This document shows positions 52,011 through 62,054 of a DNA stretch of 64,000 bases, in pieces. The stretch lies in the NCBI RefSeq assembly GCF_038096175.1, contig NZ_CP151099.1, forward strand, positions 5,806,001 to 5,870,000, in the 5' to 3' direction. The stretch comes from Nostoc sp. UHCC 0302. GTDB lineage: Bacteria; Cyanobacteriota; Cyanobacteriia; Cyanobacteriales; Nostocaceae. The position numbers and the translations under genes were made by a program. The notes under the pieces are model-generated. The model did no database searches and was not told where the DNA came from. It was given only the letters and a program-made list of their open reading frames with translations. Every line of letters begins with the position of its first letter. Within the stretch, counting starts at the first letter, position 1.

Positions 52011-55000
52011 TTAGAAAGCAAAAGTATTAATTTTGTTCAAATCCGTTGCAGCCACATTGTTGATCTTAACTAACTTGACTTTCCGACCTTGACCAGATGA
52101 ACTATCTGGGTCAATTAAGATTGTGGTATCGCTGCCCTGAGTCTCAAAACTCAGGTAGCCACCAGAAACGGCAGAAGTATAATTTAGGTCACTCCGTTTG
52201 AAACTCGCAAATAGTTGCCCCAGCACAATCTCGTCTGTGCCAACTTCAAAATCGGCGATCGTATCCCCTAAATCCCGGATATTTGTATAGACAAAAGCGT
52301 CTGCACCTGCTCCACCTGTGATTATATCTTGCCCTTGGTAGCCTATGATGGTGTCATTACCAGCAGTCCCTTTGATGATGTCTGCATTTGAGGTGCCATA
52401 AATTACATTTACAACTCCCTCAACAGCACCAATGTCCACAGTGCCATCAGAAATGCGTTGGTAGCCAACACCACGCTGGTCGTAAGGAACTGGTTCAGTG
52501 GTATTGCCGTCGCCATCTAAATCTGCGGTATCAGGTGGGGTAGAAGCGTTCAGTCCGGCGTTGATGGCTGGACTGCCGCTAACTAGTGCATGAGTTTTAG
52601 TTGCACCACCATTATCACGCAAGGTAGTATCTAACACATCTGTCAGCGGAACATTAAGTTGTTCGTTAGCATTGAAACCTTTAGAATTATTAAGGCTACC
52701 AATCAGGTTATGACCATTGCTGGTGAAATTGCCTCCGACATCTTTGTTAATAGTGTTAGCGGGATTGTTATAGGGAATGTAAAAGTTACCAGCAATGATA
52801 CTGTTGTTCACAATAATATTGTTGCCATAAATACCAGCAATAGTTGCACCAAAATCATCATACTCATCGTTGCTGCCAGTGGTGTTGCCAGTAATAGTGC
52901 TGTTGTTGATTACCAGAGTCCCACTATTTGCGATGCCACCACCACTGCTGCTGTAAAGTACCCCTGCCCTGTTGTTGCTGATAGTGCTGTTATTAACCGT
53001 CAGGGTACCATAATTAGAAATACCGCCGCCTTCAAAATCAGAGGTATTGTCGCTAATGGTACTGTTATTGATTGTTAGGGTAGCGCCGCGATCGTTAAAG
53101 ATACCACCACCATTCTGTCCTGAGTTGTCACGGATGGTACTGTTGATCAGTGTGAGACTGCCATAATTAAAGATGCCCCTACCAGCATAGAAATCATCAG
53201 AAAATGATCTGCTATCAGCAATAGTCAGCCCAGCAATATCGACAGATGCACCAACTTCAATCTCAATATTCCCCCCGCTAATAGTGAGCAAGTTCGCACC
53301 TGGGGCAACAATGCTAAGGTCATCTCTAATCACCAGGCCACCCCCAATCGTATCAGGGATATCATCGGCGAACACCCCATCAAATTTAATGATGTCTTTT
53401 CCAAAAGAAGCATTGGCATCTTCAATTGCCTGTCGGAGAGAGCCGCTACCGCTATTATTGGTATTGGTGACGGTAAATATAGATGTTGATGGTGTTGGTG
53501 GTGCTGGTAGTGAGAAGACAAAATTAGCAGCGTTGTTGAGTGCAGTAGCAGACACATTGAGGACGGTAAGCAATTTGACACTACGACCAAGACCTGCTGA
53601 ACCATCTGGGTCAATCAAGACTACAGTACCGCTTCCTTGAGTTTCAAAGCCCAGGTAACCACCAGAAATTGCAGAAGCATAGTTCAGGTTGCCCAGATTT
53701 AAACTCTTAAATAATTGCTGTAGTACAATTTTGTCTCTACCAGCTTCAAAGTCGCTGATCGTATCTCCCAGATCCGAGATACTTGTATATACAAAGGCGT
53801 TTGCACCTAACCCACCAGAAAGAATATCTCTTCCCCGGTAGCCTGTGATGATGTCATTAGCAGCAGTACCGTTAATGGTGTCACTAGTAGCAGTACCATT
53901 AATGACATTTTCTACTGCCTCAAAAGCACCAATATCTACCTGACCATCAGAGATGCGAGGAAAACTTGACCCGCGCCCGTCAAAGGGTATTTGTTCTGTG
54001 GTATTGCCGTCACTATCTAAGTCTGTGGTATCAACAGGCACGTCTGCGTTTATGCCAGCGTTGATAGCTAGGCTGCCATAAACAAGGGCATGGGTTTTAA
54101 CTGGGCCACCGTTATCTCGCAATGTGGTATCTAGTAAATCCATGAGTGGGCCGTTTAGCTTTTCCCTAAAACTAAATCCTCTATTACCATCGAAATTGCC
54201 AATCAAATTAGAACCATTGCTGGTGAAGTTGCCAAATGCACTGGAAAGGATGCTGTTATTGACTGTGAAACCGTTGGAAAGTTCAGAGTTATAGATGTCT
54301 CCTGAGTTACCAATGATGGTGCTGTTGTTCAGTTCTACAAAACCATCTCTGATACCAAAATTGTTGATGCCGTAACCTGAGTTGCCACTGATGGTGCTAT
54401 TATTTACAAATAAGGTAGTATTACCAGAACCAATACCGCCACTAATGATACCGTCTGCTGAGTTACCACTAATAGTACTGTTACTCACTGTCAGGTCGCC
54501 ACCGTTGTTGATGCTACCGCGGTTGTCATCGTCGTATAATTCGCCGCTGCCTGATGCAGAGTTGCCACTAATGGTACTGTTGCTCACCGTCATAGTACCG
54601 CCGTTGCTGATGCCGCCGCCGTACTTGGCTTTGTTGCTGTTGATAGTGGTGTTGTTCACTGTAAAGATGCCAGCATTCAAGATCCCACCACCAGATGTTG
54701 CGGAGTTATCACTGATGGTACTGTTGCTCAGCGTTATAGTACCGCCGTTGTAGATGCCACCAGCGTATAGCCCTGCTCTGTTGCCACTGATTGTGCTGTT
54801 GTTGAGAGTCAATGCACCATAGTTGCGGATGCCAGCACCGTTATATTCTGCTTCAGAGTAATAGTCGTAGTTAATAGCATCCGGGGTGTAGCCATTGGCA
54901 ATAGTCAGCCCATCAATTTCTACAGTAATACCACTGCCAATATCAAAGACACGAGAAGCATTATTACCACTCACAGTTAATAAATTTGCACCTGTGCCTT

Positions 55001-55187
55001 CAATGCTTAGGTCATCTGTGATATTGAGGCTACTACCACCAAGAGTGATGGTATCGGCAATCTTGTCAACGAACACGCCATCAAAGTTGATGATATCTTT
55101 GCCTGTTAGAGCATTGGCATCTAGAATTGCCTGCCTTAGTGAACCTTTACCGATATCGTTGGTGTTACTGACGTTAAATATAGCCAT
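52011..55187 (-). CDS. Beta-helix/RTX surface protein (choice-of-anchor Q type)
   Basis: 1058 residues in two similar halves. Each starts with a (V/F)xNTNDxGxGSLRQAI signature and a right-handed beta-helix built of repeated (L/V)(T/I)NNSTISGN units, then the segment AxNAGxNAxxPxDTxDLDxDGN and a calcium-binding hemolysin-like module (GTAANDIITGYRGRD, GTAGNDTIIGYQGQD) near 430-560 and 920-1058. The C-terminal module (DFEVGTDEIVLGQLF) is of the type exported by type I secretion; there is no N-terminal signal peptide. Likely a cell-surface or secreted adhesin. Paralogue of the gene at 55525. Confidence 0.85.
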   Translation of the reverse strand: MAIFNVSNTNDIGKGSLRQAILDANALTGKDIINFDGVFVDKIADTITLGGSSLNITDDLSIEGTGANLLTVSGNNASRVFDIGSGITVEIDGLTIANGYTPDAINYDYYSEAEYNGAGIRNYGALTLNNSTISGNRAGLYAGGIYNGGTITLSNSTISDNSATSGGGILNAGIFTVNNTTINSNKAKYGGGISNGGTMTVSNSTISGNSASGSGELYDDDNRGSINNGGDLTVSNSTISGNSADGIISGGIGSGNTTLFVNNSTISGNSGYGINNFGIRDGFVELNNSTIIGNSGDIYNSELSNGFTVNNSILSSAFGNFTSNGSNLIGNFDGNRGFSFREKLNGPLMDLLDTTLRDNGGPVKTHALVYGSLAINAGINADVPVDTTDLDSDGNTTEQIPFDGRGSSFPRISDGQVDIGAFEAVENVINGTATSDTINGTAANDIITGYRGRDILSGGLGANAFVYTSISDLGDTISDFEAGRDKIVLQQLFKSLNLGNLNYASAISGGYLGFETQGSGTVVLIDPDGSAGLGRSVKLLTVLNVSATALNNAANFVFSLPAPPTPSTSIFTVTNTNNSGSGSLRQAIEDANASFGKDIIKFDGVFADDIPDTIGGGLVIRDDLSIVAPGANLLTISGGNIEIEVGASVDIAGLTIADSRSFSDDFYAGRGIFNYGSLTLINSTIRDNSGQNGGGIFNDRGATLTINNSTISDNTSDFEGGGISNYGTLTVNNSTISNNRAGVLYSSSGGGIANSGTLVINNSTITGNTTGSNDEYDDFGATIAGIYGNNIIVNNSIIAGNFYIPYNNPANTINKDVGGNFTSNGHNLIGSLNNSKGFNANEQLNVPLTDVLDTTLRDNGGATKTHALVSGSPAINAGLNASTPPDTADLDGDGNTTEPVPYDQRGVGYQRISDGTVDIGAVEGVVNVIYGTSNADIIKGTAGNDTIIGYQGQDIITGGAGADAFVYTNIRDLGDTIADFEVGTDEIVLGQLFASFKRSDLNYTSAVSGGYLSFETQGSDTTILIDPDSSSGQGRKVKLVKINNVAATDLNKINTFAF

Positions 55188-55524
55188 TATATGTTGCTCC
55201 TATTTTTTATTAGAGGTATTGCACCCAAGGCTTGTCCTTGTAGTGATTTGAATATTCAGTTTCACAAGTGAGTGTATCATTGTCACTTAAATAAGTTACT
55301 TGAGGTGCTGTGTAAAATTTTGCCCACGGCATGAGACGATACAATTGATGGGTTTGTTCACACTCAAAGTGCCAGAGTGGTAGATGCCACCACCACTTCC
55401 TCCCTCTACCTTGTTATCACTGAATGAAGATGTTGCTTATAATACATCTGGCAGCGTGTCGAAAGGCGATCGCTTTGCTGCTCTATAGATGTCAATAAAC
55501 AAAAATGTTTCTGAGATATAGGGA
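55188..55524. other. Intergenic region between the beta-helix paralogues
   Basis: 337 bases; the middle holds a decayed beta-helix fragment (55296-55440). A HIP1 octamer lies at about 55467. Confidence 0.5.
55296..55440 (-). pseudogene. Decayed beta-helix coding fragment between the paralogues
   Basis: In one minus-strand frame it reads SDNKVEGGSGGGIYHSGTLS followed by VNKPI, which matches the repeat unit of both flanking genes (SDNSAxGGGIYNSGTLTVNNSTI), then runs into unrelated residues and a TAA at 55296-55298. There is a stop just upstream and no start codon. It is a relic of a third module or of the lost 3' end of a neighbour. Confidence 0.6.
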
Positions 55525-58500
55525 TTAATCAATTTGATTAATTGACTGCTGCTCAAAAGCACCAATATCTACAGTGCCTTCAGAGATGCGCTGGTAGCCA
55601 ACACCACGGGCGTCAAAGGGTATGGGTTCAGTTGTGTTACCGTCACTATCTAAATCTGAGGTATCTTGAGGTACATCTGCGTTATTACCAGCGTTAATAG
55701 CTGGGCTACCAACGAGAAGGGCATGGGTTTTCACTTTACCACCGTTATCTTGTAAAGTAGTATCTAATACCTCTGAAATGGGAACGCCTAGTTGTTCACT
55801 AGAATTAAATCCTGAACTACCACTGATGTTGCCAATCAGGTTATAGCCGTTGCTGATAAATCTACCTGCTACATCAAAGTTAAAAGTCTTAGTTGGATTC
55901 TCAAAGAGAGCGTAAGAGTTGCCTGCAATGATGCTGTTTTTTACCGTGACAGCATAGCTAATATTGTAGATACCAGCAACGAATTCATCCTCGAAGTTGG
56001 TGTAACCAGTATTGAAGGTAATGCTGCTGTTGGTCACCGTCAAGGTGTTTGCGTTAAAGATGCCACTTCCTTGCCCTGCGGAGTTAGCGCTGATAGTGCT
56101 GTTATTCACTGTCAGGATACCAGAGTTGTAAATGCCACCTCCTTGATATGCTGAGTTGCTATTGATGGTACTGCTGTTGAGCGTCAGAGTACCATTGTTG
56201 TAGACCCCACCACCGTAATTTGCTGAGTTGTCTCTAATGGTGCTGTTGCTCACTGTTAGTGTGCCAAAGTTGATGATGCCGCCGCCAGAAACGTTTCCTT
56301 CGTCAAAATCAGAAGAAGATACATTAACACCGGCAATAGTCAACCCTTCAATATCCACAGTGGTATCGTAGTTAATCTCAAAAACGCGGTCAGTGTTGTT
56401 ACCACTAATAGTTAGCAAGTTCGTACCAGTGCCATCAATGCTGAGGTCTTCAGAAATGAAGAGACTACCACTAGTAAGAGTGATGGTGTCAGCGATATTA
56501 TCAGTAAAAACTCCATCAAATTTGATGATGTCTTTTCCCCAAGAAGCATTGGCATCTAGAATTGCTTGCCGTAAAGAACCGCTACCATTGTCGTTAGTGT
56601 TGCTAACAGTAAATATCGATGTTGATGGTGTTGGTGGTGCAAAGACAAAATTAGCGGCGTTGTTCAACGCTGTGGCAGATAAGCCATTAACGGTAAGAAA
56701 CTTGATTTCCCGGCTTTGACCGGATGAACCATCTGGGTCAATCAAGACTATGGTATCGCTGCCTTGAGTTTTAAAGCCCAAGTAACCACCGGAAATTGCA
56801 GAAGCAAAGTTTAAGTTACCTAAATTTAAACTCTCAAATAATTGCTTGAGTGCAATTTTGTCTCTAGCAACTTCAAAATCACTGATGGTATCTCCTAAAT
56901 CCCAGATATTTGTATACACAAAGGCATCTGCACCTGCACCACCAGAAAGAACATCTCTCCCCTGGTAGCCTGTGATGATGTCATTGGCAGCAGTACCGTT
57001 AATAATGTTGCGAGTGGGGGTACCATTAATCACATTTTCTACTGCTTCAAAAGCACCAATATCGACTTGACCACCAGAGATGCGGTCAAACCCTACACCG
57101 CGCCCGTCAAAGGGTATTTGTTCATCAAGATCGTTGAAATCGCCATCTAGGTCTCCTGGATAATCATAAGGTAAATCTGCGTTGTTACCGCTGTTAATTG
57201 CTGGGCTGCCATAAACAAGAGCGTGGGTTTTGACTGAACCACCATTATTTTGTAAGGTAATATCTAGTACTGTTGTGATGGGAACACGTAACTGTTCGCT
57301 AGCCTTAAAGCCACTACTTTGAGTGAAAACACCGATGAGGTTAAAGCCGTTACTAGAGAATGAGTTGCCTGCGACATCAGAGTAGGTAGGGTTAGTGGGA
57401 TCGTTATTGCTAATATCAAAGTTGCCAGCAATTATGCTGTTGTTTACTTTGGCATCGCTGAAATATGGTTCATAGTAGATGCCACCACCATCTTGTGCAG
57501 AGTTACCAGTGATGGTGCTGTTGTTCACCTCCAACTCTAAATACTTGCCACCTTTAAAGTAGAGACCACCACCTGCGGATTGTGCTGAGTTACCACTGAG
57601 GGTACTATTGTTTAACATCAAACGGTAAACACCGTAGGTATTTTGGTAGATGCCGCCGCCATCTCCCTGTGCAGAGTTACCATTGATGGTGCTGTTGATT
57701 ATAGAATTGGCATTGGCAATGCCGCCACCGTACACTGCTGAGTTGCTGCTGATTGTGCTGCTAATTACAGAATTGACATTGGCGATGCCGCCGCCGTCTC
57801 CCTGTGCAGAGTTACCAGTGATGGTGCTGTTGATGACCTCTCCATCATAAATGCCGCCGCCGTCTCTCCGTGCAGAGTTACCAGTGATGGTGCTGTTGAT
57901 GACCCTTCCGCTGTAGACGCCGCCGCCATCTCCCTGTGCAGAGTTACCAGTAATGGTGCTGTTGATGACCTCTCCATCATAAATGCCGCCGCCATTGCTG
58001 TCTGAGTTGTTATTGCTGATAGTGCTGTTTCTTACCTTTAAGCTGCCATCGTTGAAAATACCGCCACCGTCGCTGTCTGAGTTGTTATTGCTGATAGTGC
58101 TGTTTCTTACCTTTAAGTTGCCAGAGTTGTAAATACCACCACCGACATCGGAATTGTAACCGTTGGCAATAGTTAGCCCTTCGATTACAGCATTAACGCC
58201 GCTGGTAATCTTAAACACACGAGAAGCATTGTTTCCGCTGAGAGTTAATAAATCTGCACCTGTGCCATCAATGCTCAGATCATCTGTGATGAGCAAATCA
58301 CTATCAAGGGTGATTGTATCGGCAATATTATCAGCGAACACCGTCCCGCCAAAGTTGATAATATCTTGTCCAGCTTGGGCGTTGGCATCCAAAATTGCCT
58401 GTCGCAGAGAACCACTGCCGCTATCATTAATGTTAGTTACAGTAAATATAGAGAACGATGCTTCAATGGCACCGATATCTACTTTGCCAGCAGAGATGCG

Positions 58501-59697
58501 ATTGAAACCAGAACCCCGCCCGTCAAATGGTATCTGTTCGGTTGTATTGCCGTCGCTATCAAGGTCTGTAGTATCAATAGGCACATCTATGTTATTACCA
58601 CCGTTAATGGCTGGGCTACCTAAGACAAGGGCATAGGTGTTGACTGAACCGCCGTTATTTTGGAAGTTAGTATCTAGCACTTCTGAGATGTCAACGTTTA
58701 GCTGTTCACTGGCATTAAAACCTGTACTGCCATTGAAGTTACCAATTAGGTTATGGCCATTGCTGAGAAAGTTACCTTTGACATCAGTATTAGTAATAAT
58801 TAAACCGTCAGTATTACTGTCGTACGTAAAGTATAAGTTGCCAGCGATGATGCTATTGTTCACTGTAGCAATATCGAAGTTATGGATTGCAGTACCGGAA
58901 TTGCCACTGAAGGTGCTGTTGTTCACCGTTAGGGTACCAGAGTTATGGAGCGTAGTACCGTAGTTGCCAGCGTCAGCACTGTAATTGCCACTGAAGGTGC
59001 TGTTGTTCACCGTTAGAGTGCCAGAGTTATGGAGCGTAGTCCTGTCGTTTGCACTACCGTAATATGCTTCGTTGTAACTGATGGTACTGTTACTTAATGT
59101 TATGCTGCCAGAGATAGTATTATAGATACCGCCGCCACTATCTGACCTGTTGGAGCTAATTGTGCTGTTGTTTACCGTAAGAGTATCAGTGTTGAGGATA
59201 CCTCCACCTCTGTAATTTGCGGTGTTGTAGCTGATAGTGCTTTTATTTACAGTCAATGTACCATAGTTGCAGATGCTACCCCCTTGCTTTGCCTGGTTCT
59301 CACTGATGGTGCTATTGTTTATGGTCAACCTACCATAATTACGGATGCCACCACCGTTGTATTCTTCTTCATCGTTGTACTCAATAACATCCGGCACATA
59401 GCCCTTGGCAATAGTCAGCCCATCAATTTCTACAGTAATACCACTGCCAATATCAAAGACACGAGAAGCATTATTACCACTAACAGTTAATAAATTTGCA
59501 CCTCTGCCTTCAATACTCAGATCATCTGTAATTTTCAGGCTACTACCACCAAGAGTGATAGTATCAGCAATGGAGTCAGTAAATACTCCATCAAAATTGA
59601 TAGTATCTTTTCCTATTAGAGCATTGGCTTCCCTTATTGCCTGCCTTAGTGAACCTTTACCGATATCGTTGGTGTTAGTAACGCTAAATATAGCCAT
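55525..59697 (-). CDS. Beta-helix/RTX surface protein, large paralogue
   Basis: 1390 residues. Three modules, each headed by xNTNDxGxGSLRQAI (about 1-20, 415-435, 1020-1040), each with a right-handed beta-helix of NNSTI(S/T)GN-type units; the first copies of the first two modules are almost the same as those of the 52011 gene. A hemolysin-like calcium module occurs only once, internally (GTAANDIITGYQGRD, about 885-1010). The C-terminus ends GTVDIGAFEQQ with no RTX module, unlike its neighbour. Surface or secreted by inference; loss of the terminal module raises doubt about type I export. Confidence 0.85.
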   Translation of the reverse strand: MAIFSVTNTNDIGKGSLRQAIREANALIGKDTINFDGVFTDSIADTITLGGSSLKITDDLSIEGRGANLLTVSGNNASRVFDIGSGITVEIDGLTIAKGYVPDVIEYNDEEEYNGGGIRNYGRLTINNSTISENQAKQGGSICNYGTLTVNKSTISYNTANYRGGGILNTDTLTVNNSTISSNRSDSGGGIYNTISGSITLSNSTISYNEAYYGSANDRTTLHNSGTLTVNNSTFSGNYSADAGNYGTTLHNSGTLTVNNSTFSGNSGTAIHNFDIATVNNSIIAGNLYFTYDSNTDGLIITNTDVKGNFLSNGHNLIGNFNGSTGFNASEQLNVDISEVLDTNFQNNGGSVNTYALVLGSPAINGGNNIDVPIDTTDLDSDGNTTEQIPFDGRGSGFNRISAGKVDIGAIEASFSIFTVTNINDSGSGSLRQAILDANAQAGQDIINFGGTVFADNIADTITLDSDLLITDDLSIDGTGADLLTLSGNNASRVFKITSGVNAVIEGLTIANGYNSDVGGGIYNSGNLKVRNSTISNNNSDSDGGGIFNDGSLKVRNSTISNNNSDSNGGGIYDGEVINSTITGNSAQGDGGGVYSGRVINSTITGNSARRDGGGIYDGEVINSTITGNSAQGDGGGIANVNSVISSTISSNSAVYGGGIANANSIINSTINGNSAQGDGGGIYQNTYGVYRLMLNNSTLSGNSAQSAGGGLYFKGGKYLELEVNNSTITGNSAQDGGGIYYEPYFSDAKVNNSIIAGNFDISNNDPTNPTYSDVAGNSFSSNGFNLIGVFTQSSGFKASEQLRVPITTVLDITLQNNGGSVKTHALVYGSPAINSGNNADLPYDYPGDLDGDFNDLDEQIPFDGRGVGFDRISGGQVDIGAFEAVENVINGTPTRNIINGTAANDIITGYQGRDVLSGGAGADAFVYTNIWDLGDTISDFEVARDKIALKQLFESLNLGNLNFASAISGGYLGFKTQGSDTIVLIDPDGSSGQSREIKFLTVNGLSATALNNAANFVFAPPTPSTSIFTVSNTNDNGSGSLRQAILDANASWGKDIIKFDGVFTDNIADTITLTSGSLFISEDLSIDGTGTNLLTISGNNTDRVFEINYDTTVDIEGLTIAGVNVSSSDFDEGNVSGGGIINFGTLTVSNSTIRDNSANYGGGVYNNGTLTLNSSTINSNSAYQGGGIYNSGILTVNNSTISANSAGQGSGIFNANTLTVTNSSITFNTGYTNFEDEFVAGIYNISYAVTVKNSIIAGNSYALFENPTKTFNFDVAGRFISNGYNLIGNISGSSGFNSSEQLGVPISEVLDTTLQDNGGKVKTHALLVGSPAINAGNNADVPQDTSDLDSDGNTTEPIPFDARGVGYQRISEGTVDIGAFEQQSINQID

Positions 59698-59789
59698 GAA
59701 TTATGTAACTCCGATTTTTCTGTAGGGTAGTCTGCAACAAGCATCTGCCTTAAGCGGTTTAATTATCTGTATTTTTCTCTGGACTACTT

Positions 59790-59913
59790 ATACGAAATCT
59801 GTTTTCATCAACTCTTTTTTCTCTGGCGAATGGAACTCGCTGTTCATCTAGAACACACATTAAGCCTGCTGAGGCAGACTAGAGTGTAAAGAAACTAAAA
59901 ACAGATTTGGTAT
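59790..59913. mobile_element. MITE-like element with ATAC(C/G)AAATCTGTTTT ends
   Basis: 124 bases with inverted ends ATACGAAATCTGTTTTCA and TAAAAACAGATTTGGTAT, 16 of 18 matching. A second palindrome, AAGCCTGCTGAGGCAGACT, is inside. No gene. Confidence 0.6.
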
Positions 59914-60295
59914 CAGTACTCTAGAGTGAGTTTTGTCAAATATCAGAAACCATGAACTTGTGAGAAAAGACCACTCATCAAGTGTTTTCTCAATTAATCT
60001 CGATACTAGTTAAGCCGTGCAGTATAAAATTAGATTGAGTTTTACTACTACTCAACCAAAACTATAAAGTCTTATAGGCAAAGTCTAGGGAACGTACGGT
60101 TTCACTGTATCAGCAATAGAGAAATTTTACTTAGGGAATAAATGTTAATTTACACTGTTTGTATAGAAATGCGAACTCTTAGTTAAAAATTTAGTGAGAG
60201 TTTATTTTAACTTCATTTTTGATGCGATTTAGTAAAGCTACTAAAAACCTCTATCGCTTATTTCTCCCTCAAACAGCACTTTTTCTCGCATATTT

Positions 60296-60314
60296 AGTAC
60301 ATATTTACTATAAT
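60296..60314 (+). promoter_or_regulatory. LexA-like box overlapping a TATAAT promoter, second copy
   Basis: AGTACATATTTACT fits RGTACNNNDGTWCB except one position (T for G), with TATAAT starting at its last base. The sequence around it (TTTAGTACA...TTTACTATAATA...TATAGCG) is strikingly like the site at 51499. Confidence 0.45.
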
Positions 60315-60396
60315 AGTATATATAGCGAAGTTAAAGTTTTGGAACAAGCTGCTTTTTCTGCTTTACTTGGCAAGTTTCTTAAAGGACAATTATTTA

Positions 60397-60768
60397 ATGA
60401 TGCAACTGAGTCATTATCCAGCTGCGATCGCTCAAGCTGCTCAACGAACTAATGAAATAGACTCTCAGTTGATGGCAGTGCAGTACCAGATTAACCGATT
60501 TGAAGGCAATGCAGACCGCGCCGCTGCTTTTGATGTAGATTTGAAAAATGATGCTCAACGCAAGGCGCGTCGCTTTGAAGTGCTGCTTGTGAATCAAGAA
60601 TATCAAAAGGCAATGGATACCCAAATCCGGTTAACTGCTGAAAAAGCAAATGCCATCGCCCATGTGGAATATCTGCGTAACCAGTTTAGTGTAGCAAAGT
60701 TAGAGGCGAGATTGGCGATCGCTCAGCAACTTACTGATTTTGAATCTCGCGAATTAGTTGGTTTGTAG
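60397..60768 (+). CDS. Small coiled-coil protein of unknown function
   Basis: 123 residues from ATG 60397 (two adjacent ATG codons; a TTG at 60367 is in frame). AAAGGA lies about 12 bases before. Almost entirely helical: AIAQAAQRTNEIDSQLMAVQ, RKARRFEVLLVNQEYQKAM, RLTAEKANAIAHVEYLRNQF. No signal peptide or membrane segment. It could be a DNA-damage-induced protein, given the LexA-like promoter box, but I do not recognise the family. Confidence 0.65.
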   Translation: MMQLSHYPAAIAQAAQRTNEIDSQLMAVQYQINRFEGNADRAAAFDVDLKNDAQRKARRFEVLLVNQEYQKAMDTQIRLTAEKANAIAHVEYLRNQFSVAKLEARLAIAQQLTDFESRELVGL

Positions 60769-60798
60769 TCGGCGTTACTGATTGGAAATGTGATTATC

Positions 60799-60864
60799 AC
60801 GCAGAGACGCAGAGAGCGCAGAGATTAACAATATAATTCTCTGTGTTCTCTGAAACTCTGCATG
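60799..60864. repeat. Interspersed repeat CGCAGAGACGCAGAGAG
   Basis: CACGCAGAGACGCAGAGAGC and, inverted, TCTGTGTTCTCTGAAACTCTG form a loose palindrome between two convergent genes. Same type as the interior of 39441-39534. Confidence 0.65.
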
Positions 60865-60869
60865 ACACT

Positions 60870-62015
60870 TTAAATATTAACCTTCTCAGACAAAAGTAGG
60901 TTAATTTGCTGATTAATAGTTGTCATATCAAAACGCTGACTTGCAGTATTCCTAGCATTACTCGCCATAGTTGCAGTTATTTCTGGCTCTTGAAGACAGG
61001 TAGTAATCACTTGTGCAAGTTCTTGGGGTTCTCCTGGTGTTACTAGAAAACCATTCATTCCATGTTCTACTAATTCCATTGCACCCCCGGCTTTTGCTGC
61101 TACCACAGGCTTTCGGCATAACATAGCTTCAACAATCACTCTACCAAATGGTTCTGGAGCAGTGGAAGTATGTGCGATTAAATCACAAGCTGCCATTAGC
61201 TGAGGAATATTTGAACGAAAGCCTAAAAATTTCACCCGGTTTTCTAACCCCAGTTCGGCAACTTGTTGGTGTAATTTTTTGACATAATCTTGTTCACCAA
61301 ATAAGGCATCACCAACTAAAATAGCTGTCACATCTGGCGGACATTGAGCAAGTGCCGCGATTAATATATGCTGTCCTTTCCAAGGTGCTAAACGGCTAAA
61401 GTGTCCGACTACAAATTTCCCTTCTAATTCTAACTGCTGTTTTAATTGTTTGATATCAGATTCGCTTTTCTGATAAAGTTTTGGTTCAAAGCCATTATAA
61501 ACAATTTCGATAATGTCTGGGTTTCCTCCTGCTTTTATAAAGGCTATTTGACTGGCTTGGGAATTAGCAATTACTAATGAGGCAAAACGATTAGCGAGGT
61601 TAATAGCAATACGAAGGTTAGTTTGACTAAAATGTTCTTTTGATAAAATATCATGCAAATGATAGACCAGCGGACGACGGGCGAAAAAACTTGCTATTGA
61701 TCCTACAACTAATGCTTTTTGAGTATTAGCATAAATTAAATCATATTTTCTAGCTCTTTTTATAACCTTAGTAATCAACGGTAGAAGTTGTCTTAAACTT
61801 TTAAATCCTTGGCTAAAATTACTTTCTTTACTAACTTTAATTTTTTGAGTAGTGAGAACTTCTACAGGAAGATGATTTTGCTGTAATAAATCTTTAAAAG
61901 AACCATCTGCAAATAGTCCAATAAGAGAGCGATCGCTATAAGGTTTAGCAATATCCATTAAACATAATTCTGCACCACCTGGTTTCCCACTTTGGTCTAA
62001 AAAAAGAATTCGCAT
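60870..62015 (-). CDS. Glycosyltransferase family 4
   Basis: 381 residues with a GT-B fold: N-terminal half starting ILFLDQSGKPGGAELCLMDI with HDILSKEHFSQTNLR, and a C-terminal half with FVVGHFSRLAPWKGQHILI, GLENRVKFLGFRSNIPQLMA, STAPEPFGRVIVEAMLCRKP and VAAKAGGAMELV. The catalytic E-x7-E pattern is E(P)FGRVIVE. Adds a sugar from a nucleotide donor, likely for exopolysaccharide or glycolipid. Operon with the gene at 62055 (39 bases apart). Confidence 0.9.
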   Translation of the reverse strand: MRILFLDQSGKPGGAELCLMDIAKPYSDRSLIGLFADGSFKDLLQQNHLPVEVLTTQKIKVSKESNFSQGFKSLRQLLPLITKVIKRARKYDLIYANTQKALVVGSIASFFARRPLVYHLHDILSKEHFSQTNLRIAINLANRFASLVIANSQASQIAFIKAGGNPDIIEIVYNGFEPKLYQKSESDIKQLKQQLELEGKFVVGHFSRLAPWKGQHILIAALAQCPPDVTAILVGDALFGEQDYVKKLHQQVAELGLENRVKFLGFRSNIPQLMAACDLIAHTSTAPEPFGRVIVEAMLCRKPVVAAKAGGAMELVEHGMNGFLVTPGEPQELAQVITTCLQEPEITATMASNARNTASQRFDMTTINQQINLLLSEKVNI

Positions 62016-62054
62016 AAAATCTCTAATACCTCATTCTTCGTTACATTGCACTTT

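Larger units (their letters stand above)
59698..60396. other. Intergenic region with a MITE-like element and a LexA-like box
   Basis: About 700 bases. It holds the element at 59790-59913 and the promoter at 60296-60314. The remainder is AT-rich, and the short frame 60219-60452 overlaps the promoter and next gene and was not called. Confidence 0.5.

Noticed and set aside
54382-54753. Plus-strand frames opposite the beta-helix genes
   Set aside because: Antisense shadows of repeated NNSTISGN codons; Pro/Leu-rich and without start signals.
60219-60452. 77-codon frame before the coiled-coil gene
   Set aside because: It runs across the LexA-like promoter and overlaps the better-supported gene out of frame.
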